From Parelaphostrongylus tenuis (taxonomy: Eukaryota; Nematoda; Chromadorea; Rhabditida; Metastrongylidae), in the NCBI GenBank assembly GCA_019055375.1, contig JAHQIW010007397.1, positions 1 through 64,000 of the forward strand: a stretch of DNA of 64,000 bases, written 5' to 3'. Made by a program: the position numbers and the translations under genes. Under the pieces are notes generated by a model. The model did no database searches, was not told where the DNA came from, and was given only the letters and a program-made list of their open reading frames with translations. Shown here in pieces: positions 24,303 to 36,300 of the stretch (position 1 is its first letter; the number at the start of each line of letters is the position of its first letter).

Positions 24303-27300
24303 GTGCGTTTTTAACTTCGTGTTTGGTGAAAAGCCGGAAAAAAAATTGATGTCTGTTTACACAAGCAGTTCATAAAGACAAACATAAATAAAATGATCAG
24401 AGGCAATGTCTCTGTCTATTAATAATTCGAGACAAGCATGAATAACTTATTCTGGACATTTGTTTGCCTTGTTCTCGCGACATAACTTTTAAAAAATTCT
24501 CGTAATCTATTGTTGAAGGTGATGGTCAGTTTCAAAATAGACAAGCAGCTGCAGACTATCAGCAATTACTTTCTGTTCAGTCTAGCTATGGCCGATATTG
24601 CAATAGGTGAGTTTAGAGCAGTCATTTATCGGTTATCCGAGAACATCTAGCAACAGTTTTATTTAACATCTTTATATTAAACCGGAAAGGAGGAGAGGGT
24701 GTGGTTGAATGGTTGTGACAGTCGTCGCGGGGCATATCCCCAACCCTCTCCTTTCCGACACTCTCCGGCAGTCAACAAAGAACGCCACATCCAGGCTGTC
24801 TCCGAGATTGCAAGGCGTAAAATAAAAATAGATTGTGCAACATCCGATATCAGTATTATGCGAGTCTTCAAATTTCTTGACGTAGCTCCCATACGCTTCA
24901 TTCACGTGAATCTTCGCTTCAGCGTGTGTGTTGTAACATACATATAATCTTTGATTCATTTCCGCTTCGTGGAAATCACCAAGACTTCCGTCCGTCTATT
25001 TTCAGCAAATACATAGTAAATTTGTATGTGTGGATAGCAGCGCTGACTTGACACATCAAAAGGCACTATAAGGCATTGTAGAGACCCACATATGCGCGCA
25101 GTCGCCGCCATAGATACTTTGTGCGCTGAAAACATGCCGCATTTAAGAACTGGTAATCATCTATATCTTTCTCACTTCATTCAAACCTCTCGATTACTAC
25201 AACATGTTCAGGTATGATTTCGATACCTCTGTGGACGTACTACACAGCAATGCGAACGTGGGGAATCGGCTACACAATGTGTCAGTTCTGGCTGTGCGTC
25301 GACTACCTCATGTGTAACGCTTCAGTGTTGAATCTTCTATTGATCTCATTCGATCGCTATTTCTCCGTCACTCGACCGCTCTCCTATCGACCGAGGTAAG
25401 TCTATATGAAATAGTGGAGAATATTCCTATATGAGCTGGATGTGAGCAACATCCAGAAAGCTCTTACCTATTGATTGAAGCATGTAAAGTTGATCAGTGT
25501 ACTCGACTTCGCTCCGATAATACAAAATCTGAATGCTACAATGGGGTGATACCGAAAATTAAAGAACTTGTGTGTATGTAAATTTTGCTGAGATAAAATG
25601 TACAGAAGAAAGAAGTAACGTAGACGTAGTCGTACTCTCAATGCAGTTTTGTTGAAAGTTCTTCTTTCATGGAGTTAAAAGAATGATTGAGCGTCACACA
25701 GAGTAAAGATATACATGCATATTCCCAATTCCCTCCAAAGATTTTGCAATTCAACTGGGACGCATCTCGGACTTTGTAGCCTCAGTTCCCATCGATGGCG
25801 TAACCTAGCAGTCGTTACGTTATTGTAACAGCTAACTTTTAGATAAAGGATAGAAAAGGATAAAGCTCTTGGCGTTGATCAATCCCTGAGGGATGCGCCA
25901 TGCATTCGACTTCAATTTTTAACTTCGTTTGAGGTGATTGAATGCACATCTGGCCTTTACAATGACTCGCGGTGGCCTCCCGCTGAACCGAGTCAGTGCT
26001 GCTTATCCTCCCAGACAAGTCTGAGACCTGGCTGGTACCAATTTACCGACCCCGGAGTGATGGATGGCTTGGTGAGCCATGAGCGCGAGATCGAACCACT
26101 GACCTCGTGTGCGACGGAGGGCACCTCTAACCACTGCGCCACATGCGCTCAACTTTTAGATATACCTAATAAAATTCAGTGGTGAGCAATGTCGACCTTA
26201 GATGGGAATTGAAACCGCGTTTAACCCATATCGGGGACGGTCTATGATAAAGACAATGGAGAATGAGCGTTAGCGAAGCGGTGCCTTGGTGGTACGGTGA
26301 TAGCACACGCCCCGGTGTGGGTGGAACGCGGGTTCAACTTCCGATCGAGGGGTCAGATTTTTGCTCACCACTAAATTCTATTAGGTCTATTGGAAATGTC
26401 GTCACACTGTGAAAAAGCGGTGAAAACACGAGAAATCTCGAGCACAACTTCTAGATTTCATAAATAAGCTTTACAAACTCACAGAATTTCGTTCAAATGG
26501 ATGTTACACGGGTGACAAGAGTAGAGCACATTTTCGTGTTTTCATTCGCAACTGAAGTACGTTTGGAAACGTGCTGGGCTGTCTCATAATTTATTTCGCA
26601 CTGTTGTTTCATTCATTTTCTTTTACTTCAAATCAACTGATTGCCAAGAGGCTGTGGTATGTCGGAAAATGTTCTACTACCACTTGGATACGGCCGTAGC
26701 ACCGCTCTTCACCATCTGAATGAAATTATCTACTGCAAAGTAATAGTTTACTTAACACCTCATTCAATCGCCATCCACTTAACATGCAAAGTCGACTCGC
26801 CACATTTTGGAGAAACCAAGCTAAACCACTATACCACATCCATCGTATAGCGTGATATTGCTCCACGACTGCAACCAGATTAAAAGTGACCACACCGACT
26901 TCTTTGGTTGCCGGTTTTGATCTTGCTGGGAGAAAAGCATCAAATCTCTGTGCAGCAAGTGGGTGCATATCGCTGGTCACGATGGTGACTATGTTGTTGA
27001 TCAACTGATCTATTCAAACGAACTACATATGAGTTAATGAAAGTGTCAAAATGCGGAAGAAAGTATGGGACATTCAAATGCTAAATGATACTTCTTCGAG
27101 TTGTAAAGACAACTATGGACTTAAATGAAGTTTCATGATAAAAATTAATATGCTTCACGGACGCCCACGGGGTACCTCAGGATGCAATCTACTCAGCCAA
27201 ACATTTACATTATTAAACAGATAAAATTATTATGTAAGCATTAAATCGTATAAAGAAAACCTCATTTATATATTCAACGTTTTGTTGCTTTTCTATGGTC

Positions 27301-30300
27301 CACCAGATATTTTGATTCAATATGAATCCAGAACGCTTCTGGAGTTTTTCGTGCTAAGATCTTATGCTGCTGGGCGAGGAGAGCTACTTTCGATTCAAAA
27401 TCTTCTCGGCGTGTGTCTGTGTCCTATGTGCGCCTAGTGGAGTGTTCGGTTTAGTTTTGAGTTTATCAGTTAGTGTTCTTATTTTGTACGGGCACAGAGC
27501 GATCTACTCATTTCGTCCTTGGATTCCTCTTCTTACACATCAGAAGAAATTAGGTTTGTACCTGAGCTCTTATATTAGCCCTCAGAAACCAATTTCAACC
27601 TGTTTTACCGGGCAGCACATATAAGCATTACGTCTATCCAGGATGTATAGTCTGTTTAATTTTACTTTGCTTTCTAACGATATTATGATTCTATAATTAT
27701 GAATGTAAATGCACTAAGTGTATGCAAAGCATTTGACCCTAGGTCGGAGTTAATTGCAAGTTTCACCCGTACCGCGGGCGAATGTTTTGCATATACTTAA
27801 TACTCTTAGATGTACATAAGGTACATATCGAGTACATAGACGGATGGTGTGGAATGCCACCAAATAAAAGAGTTCACAAGTTGTACGAACATTAAAACCT
27901 TGGCAAAAAAGAATCAGAAACAGAGGGAGAAAAAAGGCAAAACGCAAAAAACCGAAAGAAACATATTCAACAAAAAAAAGTAAAAGAAAAAGTAATGTAT
28001 TGATGTTGCTGAATCTTAAGGAAAGGAAATACAAGTACATCAGGAGGTGAGGGAGAACAGACTTCTTTCGTAGAAGAGTAATATTCCATCTAATAACGTT
28101 ATTCGTGATCAGACTGCCATTATTCCAGAAGAACAACTCGGAAAGCGTTGGTTATGATCGCTTGCACGTACATCATCTCCATGATACTTTGGCCCCCATG
28201 GATCATCAGCTGGCCTTACATTGAGGGTAGGTGATTAATCAGTATAGTAACTTATTTACTAGGTCTTCTTTTTATGTTCGTTGTTTTATGTTGTGCCCAT
28301 CAGATATTACTGTTTGTGGTCTACCAAAGAGAGCTTACACATTGATATGTTCCGTAAGACTTGATCATAGCCGCGTCGTTGCACTGCACAATAAGGGTTT
28401 GACTGATTGGTACCACCCTGAGTGGACAAGAACACAATTTCGTGAATCAGTAAGCCTTCATAAATCATTGTATAGATGGATTATGCCACTATTAATTTTA
28501 TAACGTTCATTTGATCCAAGTCTATTATGTGATATTTTTTGAATAAAGACAAATTATGAGAACGTATGCCTCTACAAGACAGTTGTAATTTCCAATGATG
28601 TAGAGTGGTGTGCAGAAAAGTTTGCGTCAGTTGGGATGCAAAGAACCCACATTTCAACTGGGGTTTCATGCCAGTTTGCGCTCTCTGGGCCCAAACCGTT
28701 CCGGGTGATCTCTGAGAACCATTGTATTGGTTGAAATACGACTGGGTAATGGGTTTCGATAGTGTCGTATGAACACACGGTGCCTCGGAAAGGCATAATG
28801 GCGGTTCGAGTCCATGACACAAAAACAGCAGATTCTAAATTTCGTTCCTATCTCAGCATTCCTATGATTATAGTACAGTCGAACCAAACATCGATGACTG
28901 AAGAAACCTCACAATTTAGTCAATATGTAGCTCTCAAACGCGCACTTCCGCGATTGATGTACATTCTCTTCAGTGTGAGAATACCAAGCTACCCTTTCTC
29001 CATTAATTCCCTAACGAATGTGTCCACAATTCACAAATACCAGTTGCCTTGTATGTTATCTAATATATACGGAAGACAATTAGATTTTTATACCTACACC
29101 TAACTTAAATAAGGCCCTCGAGTGTTAATATCCACTTATATTTTGCACTTGCAGGGAAATTCACTGTCGAACCAGGTTCTTGTGTAGTGCAGTTTCTGGA
29201 GACGAATCCTTATGTGACGGTTGGAACGGCAGTGGCTGCTTTCTACCTTCCTGTTTCCATCATGATCGTACTGTACTCGAGAGTTTATTGGGAGACTCGT
29301 AAGCGGCGAAGAGAATTTGGAAAATTACAAGCATCACAGGTCATTATGATTCTACGTGCAAATTACTCCCAATTTTCTAGCATGGGACATTCTTAGGAAA
29401 GATCTCACGAATTGGAGCTTTCAATGGTGGTGTTATAGTAGTACTGTATACCGCTATTGTTAGCTACCTAAAGGGTTATCTTTCCGTCCATGATGAGAAT
29501 TCGAATGAAACTCGACTGCACAAGGTGGAAATCTTGGTGACTCTCCCATTTTAGTATTCAAATTACTCGACTGACTCGACTTGTACACGTAGATCATTCA
29601 CACCAAAGACGAAAAACAAGGTAAATCCCATAGCAACCCTCCCTCGATTTTTGTCATGTCAATCTTTCCCTATGCTAGTCGTAGTAGAATGTTTGAAAAG
29701 AGGAATATTTCGCCTTCAGCCTCCACAGCGGTCACTACCTCGGAACACTTCAGGAATTCCCTAGCAGGAAGTAATGGAAAGGAGGGCGTGAAGAAGAACG
29801 TGTGGAGCTCAAATAAAAAGAAAACGTAAGATATTTCCAAGGTTTAAAGTAAAAATCACCTGGTTTGTGGCAAAGCAGCTATAAAAGTTTTGTTTCGCAT
29901 ACAAATTAGGATTGTTTTCACCGGACTGGGTGATGAAATTGGAAGCTCTTAAGCGTACTTTTCTGCGTCATTTCCAGATGGTTTTACAGATCGCAAGGTA
30001 TAAGAAGTCGGGTCAATTGGTTGAAAATATCTAACGCTCGATCGCATTCGTCATCGGAAGAGAGCTCAGAGGTATTTGCTTGAATCAAAGAATAAAAAAA
30101 GCGAACGAATGTTGTGAAAATTAATGCACAAAGTGTCCTGTTAATACATAACTTGAATGGCCTACGACCTTTCGCCTCTTTTAGCTTATTTTTTCCATTT
30201 CCGTGGCTGCACTAATTGTAGCGTTAGTCTGATCGTACATAACGAAGTTTTCAAGTTTCCTTCACGACCTTTAGAGAGTCGAGCTCAACTACTGAGTATT

Positions 30301-33300
30301 ATCAACCCGTTTACCCAAGATGGATACTGTAGTGTTCATAGCGTTTTGATTTTTACGATTATGTGTACCGTTTTCGGTACATGCTTTAATTCATTCATCA
30401 AAACTTTGCCCTCCTAAGTCTGCCCTTTCCTGGCTCAAAATTCTTTTCTTAAGCAAAGCAATAAAGTCCGATTTACACATTAGAACGGGGACTTTAAGAA
30501 ATTACTTTGCCACGCCTTTATGGATTTAAGATTACTGAATACTGAGATAAGTACTGGTCTCGGTACGCGCAGTGACACTTCCCAATGAATGGCGAACCGT
30601 GATTAGATGGTACAGAATGGGTCGACCTATTTGGGACGGTGTCCATCTCCAAAGTCACACGCATATTTGGAAGCTTCTGTCGTTGCACAGAGCTTTTGAA
30701 TTTGACTTTTAGTGATTATTTAATGACTTGAGAAACTAACTTTTTCAGAAACAGTGTTGGTTTCGAAACTGTCAAGAATCGAGCTGTCGAAAATTTGAAA
30801 ATTCAGCGAAAACCATTCACAGTCCGAAGCCGAGCGAACAATGAAAACCTGTAGGAAACATAATTCCATTTCCGCTACCACAGCACACCAAGGGGATTTT
30901 TCAGAAGCGAAGTCTTGAAGTTGTTGAGATTTAAGCTTTCGAATACTAATCAAAACTAACGGGAAACTCTGCGCTGCGTTAAAGGCCCTTGAAAAATTGT
31001 GTATCTTCAAAGATATAAGCCGTCTTGCACGAATCTAAGTTCTCTTTTTTGGTACAAATTCTCTTTTGTTAACAAAAAAATTGAAGCGAATAATGCGACG
31101 ATCGTTTTGAAAAACTAGTTTCACCTTTCCTGCTTCATGATTGCCAATATTGAAAAAATGCGCATTTCAATTTTGCGCCAATGATACGATTTGAGTTTTG
31201 GCCAACCACGCTGTGAATGGGCGCGGCGGCATGGGTTTTCTGATTTTGAATGAACGAATTAAAGTTACATTTTATTTCCGCACTCGGAGCTAGCTATCTA
31301 ACTCCTAAGCTCATGTACCGAGCTGTTTCTCTCGTACGTGTTGAAGCTCATGAGCACTGAATTACCTTGCTTTCTTAGAGAGTACTATACCTCAACCATT
31401 CTGTACCTATCTTTTCTATGAATGCCTTTTAGTCATAAAAATATCTCAATTTTTTTTCGTCTTTTTATGGCATAAGGCAAAAAGCAACTACCGCATTCAA
31501 ACCCATTTGTGGCAATAATGAGAGATTAAGTGACTGTCGCTATATATCCAGCAGCATTGACTACTGTTGCTTCATAATGATCTTCAAATTTACCTACCCG
31601 TAGACTGCAATAGGGGCGCCGTGGCCGAGTGGTTGTGTTGCTCTTCGCGACGCGCGTGGGATGAATCTCCACCCTTATTACTCTTAGGAAGTAAACTTAG
31701 AACGCCTACTGGAGCCCACAGCCAGGCTATCCTCGATATTGCAAAGACAGGCGTTCAACTAGTATACTACGACGCTCAAGAAGAAGAGGAAACGGAGTGA
31801 ATGATAAAAATACTGAGCTCCGCACATTGAAAAAAAAAACTTGAAGACGGATCAAAATAATAAAATAATAAGAAGGGATCAGACTAGGGAAACGCCTACA
31901 GTTTCGTTCTAACGGATATAAGCAGCCGGCATAAGTCAACTAAATAAAATTTCTTTAGCAACGAACTTTACAAAGATTTCTCTCTACCAAAAAAATATGA
32001 TATTAACCGTCGGTTAAGCAGTGATGTTCATAGGAGATGATCTCTGGTAAAATGCAAATGGAAAACAGCACTCTAAGTGGTTCAGTACAGTTACGCAATG
32101 ATCTGCCGACTTTTGATACATATACGGTCAGTGAAATTCCAATAAAACATGTTTTATTGTCCTTATGAAAAACCAGTCTGCCCACCGAGAATCGAGTTGT
32201 TTAGGTTTTGATCGAGTTGAGCGACGAAGGCATCCGTCCTAGCGTCCGTCTGAGCCGGTCTTGTTCTTCGCAGCAGTAAGTGTTACGCTGAATTTAAAGC
32301 TCGAAATTTCTTTCATTGAATGTGGATGTATGTGAAATTTAAATTTCCAATTCGATATGTTATGTTATGCGCTCATGATATGTTTGCACTGATACCAGCT
32401 GAAGTTTGCTCTGTGAAATTGACGAAATTATGAAAAAAAAATCAAAGGCTTCTTTGTAAGAGTTTATTTCGTGGGCGAAGAACTATTCAGAATTAATGAA
32501 TGCATAAATTATCCGGTGTTTGTCATAGTGTTACGCAATAGACCACCTAATGCCGGAAGCACCTTTGCTGTAAACTAAGTTTTTTCTCATTGGAGTTCTA
32601 CACCAAAATTATGGAAGAGTCGTCAGGAAAACTCAAAATATGCGCAAAAAGAAAACGTAACCAACCGAAAGAACTAGCAGCGTTAAAAGATTGAATAACA
32701 TTGTCAAAAAGTGGCGGAGACATTTTTTTTTTGGTTGTGTGTATTAACCGACTTGAGCGGAGATCCATTCACAACCAGTGGGCCGAAAGATTAGGCGTCA
32801 AATTGCGTCAACCCCACCTATTTTGGCGTCCATCACTATAGTCAAACCATGGACGCTTAAGTCATTATATCGAGAATTATTTGGCAATTAGTCTAGAGTT
32901 TTATGTCCGTCTTCCTGGTTGTTCGTAAATTAATGTCGACGTGAACCTGAATTAAGGTTTTGGTTTATGCCTACTTGACATGAGCTCTAGAAAGCGCAAT
33001 GATAACTATTGTAAACTACGGAATGTTGTCAGCGAGAAACGAATTTTCTTCCACTAGTTGTGCATAATCCTGGAGTATTGCAGGCAATATAGCCGTTTGA
33101 TGTAATTTCGACTCCAATATGATCTTGAGAGCATTTCTCGCGTAGGAAACTGTGACGATGCTTGTAGTAAATGGTAGTCGGTAGGGCAAGAGGTCTGTCG
33201 AGTGCTATGGAAAAGGCTTAATTTCATAGCTCAGCTAATCCAACTTTTACAAAGTCTGTTTTACAAAATGTGAAAACGCGTTTTCGTGGGTGACGATTGA

Positions 33301-36300
33301 TCTCTTTCTGTTAACCAATGCGGAGCACAGATGTGGAGTTTAATGCATTTTGTCGACGTACCGAATTTCCTTATCCGCTGTAATGGTCGCATTAAGGTTC
33401 AGGAAGCTATGATAGATTACATCAGCTACACATCACTAACAAAAAATGTGCAACAGCGTCCTTTGATGCACTTCCGGCTTTGAACCCTGTTTGGGAGCTT
33501 TGTCGCAGCCCAAGAATTGAGATGATCGTAACTGAGTGTAGTGGAGAATCCACTTCTTGTCGTACGTTACAATATGGTGAAAAAACGGGTCGTCTCGATT
33601 GCGCAGATAGAGTGGTGGCAATATCTCAAAGCAGCAAATTTTGTTGATTAGAATTTCAGCTTTTATTTACTACCTATTCTTCATTAATGGCAGGGTACGA
33701 ATCAAAGTGGAGCCACAAGAATGCTGAGATATGAGAAAAACCCAAACTTAATATCCTTGAACCCACGACAACCTAACTCAGGAACTCACGAGCCTCCCAC
33801 TCAACCATCGTGACATTTGCTTTGCCTTTCTGTCAGCAGCGTCCTGACCGTGACATTGTTATCAACAATGACCCATTCTTGTGGATGGATTTCTGTGACA
33901 GTCAGTTAATCTAAGGTGCACGTGTCCTCTCGAAGCTTCTACTACGTTAGGATTCATTTTCTCTCACACTTTCAAAAGCGTAGACTCACTTAGACAAGAA
34001 CTTATCTTTATATCTTCGTGCAAGTGCCTCTAATGAAGTAGATAGATGATGGCGGAACGCGACTCTCTTGTCGCACGAGAATACAGTCTAGACACACAAT
34101 TTTGATCAACGTGTATATCAACTCCATTTCCTTTCTCAGTGGACAGTGTGCTTTCATAAAGCACGGTTCTTGACTGTTTCCTTTCTTTTTTGTTTTTTTT
34201 TCGCCCATTAAGGGTTATATGAGTTTCTGAAAACTATCCATCACACAGTAGTTGGAACCACATCAACTTACAATATTGTGGCAAGAATTTCAAAAGCTAG
34301 TATCCGGTAGGATCTCGGCTGTGCAAGTCTAACATTTCTCATTTAAAGAGTGGATTATGAACTAGATCACTTCTTTCATGATTAGTTATTCCGTTTTTAC
34401 ATTTGTGCACTTCCTTCACAGCGATTTCTGAGTATTATGCACTAGGGCTCATAAAATTGCATCAAATTTTTGCATTGAAATAGAAGAATTCGGAGAAGTA
34501 CGATTTTTGCCATCAAAATTCCTTCGATCATGAAGCATCGCATTTGTTGATCTGCTCACTACTAGAAATCCTTCTTTATTCATTTTCGGGAGGTGATTGG
34601 GAATGTTTTGCAATGATTTTTCAGTTATTCTGAAGACTGTTCGTCGTACAATTTCTGTTCACAAGACCGATGGTAGTGTTCTTATTAATACCAATCAAAA
34701 AGTTCAATTTTTTCGAAAGAAAGAGGACCTCTGTCACGAGAAAATTTTGTTTCCAGAGAAACAGGGTCTCGGCATGGCTTTCGCAGCAACTCTAATCCAC
34801 AACAAACTCCAAAACTCAGTCCCCATGGAAGTTCGAAAGGTGCGTAACGCTCTTTTCCAGCCTCTGTACAGCTCCATGTTGCAATTTTAGGCGGTGCCTC
34901 GCCAATGAAAAATGGCCGTCTGTCTAAAACGTCTCATTCCGATTCTGCAAATGATCGAAAGAGTGACAAGGAGAAGAAGAAAAACGATCGAAAACAAGAA
35001 AGCAAAGCGGCAAAAACTTTATCAGCTATTCTAGCCGCATTCATCGTCACTTGGACTCCATATAACGGTATATTGTCTTTGTCAAAAGTAGAGCTCCTTT
35101 TAAACGGGCCCGTAAGATCAAAAAAGTGTTTAACAATGTTACAAAAATTGAGATAAATTGATAAAAATCATCACACGGCCAGATAATGGAAAAGCACAGT
35201 TGAATTATTGTGAAATCAGTTCAAGCCATATTTCAACCAAACATTGTAGCTTATAGCCTTCCAGTTACTCAATCATCTGTATGTACCTTATGGTGCTGTC
35301 ATGTTGTTGACATGTGCAACGTATTGGCTGGAGTTAACCTGAAGTGCCATTGACTGGTTCGATCACGTGACAAACCAAATTTCCATTCCTCTGAGTGAAA
35401 AAAGCCATCAAACTTTTCTGTCAAAGATATTGCTTGAAAACAGTGGTAGCCCACCAGAGATCATAGTATGGATCAGATATCTCTTTATTCAAAACTGGAA
35501 GCATCATTGGGAGCGAATTCATAACGAATCCTCAATGGAACATCAACACCGACTAGCTTGTCTTTGTCCTCGATTCTTCTCGTTATGTGAGCTTCGTTCC
35601 GCTGGTAAAGTCATGGCAATACTCGAGGTTTGCAATAGGATTTCAATTCACGAGGCGTCGTTCTGCAAATAACATCATTTAAAGGAACTAGCGAGTAGCC
35701 GAGGTGAAGACGTGGAAGCGCTTTGATCCGGCTACATCAAAATTCTCTGGAAAATGAAGCCCGGCCAGCTTTCAACTTTTGAACTATCACTGGAAGATAA
35801 CATGAAAAATCGTCACGCCACCTTGGTCGTTCTTTATCCTCATAGAAGACAGACAGAAGACCAATTGGCTGAATTTGAAGATGTATAGGTCTCTCTCGTT
35901 CGTATATAAACTCACTGGTGGTGAATTCTTCTGATTAAGGGGCTTCAATTCCCACAAGTAAAGTGTGAAAACTTGACTTAGTCTGATTACGAGGACTAAC
36001 GGTAGGTTTTTCTGATGTTCAGGGCTAATATTCTCTTATTCCTTCTACATCTGAAGTTTTCTTCACTCTTGCAGCAGCATAACGAACTTCTGAAGAAAGA
36101 AACGTCAAGACAATTACTTAAACTGTCTGGCAGATTATTGAGTCACGCACATCTTGGTGCTATAAAGTACTTGGAACGAAGCTGTAGATGGTCTCCATTG
36201 CGCTCTAGAATGTAGCTTTTATTTCACCTTAGCAGAGAGGTTACTTTGGTTGTAGCCTCGAAACATTACGGATGCTTTTCGCAACCTTTAAGGCAAGCTT

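Larger units (their letters stand above)
30072..34756 (+). other. gar-3 third-loop interval with unresolved exons
   Basis: About 100 residues of the loop should be encoded here or skipped. I found a SINE, a mariner remnant and a family A SINE, but no exon whose phase and sequence both fit. Confidence 0.5.

Noticed and set aside
24086..24349. 87-codon frame over the first gar-3 exon
   Set aside because: It is a shifted frame of the real TM1 exon and reads across the donor site.
30751..30840. Possible gar-3 loop exon after a strong TTTTTCAG
   Set aside because: The frame that fits the phase-0 upstream exon hits a stop without a good donor, and the sequence does not resemble the GAR-3 loop.
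31567..31800. 77-codon open frame
   Set aside because: It spans a family B tRNA-derived SINE, so its openness is incidental.
34597..34890. 97-codon open frame overlapping gar-3 exon
   Set aside because: It is in a different frame from the TM6-linked exon at 34,757-34,839, has no splice-phase fit and its product resembles no receptor loop.
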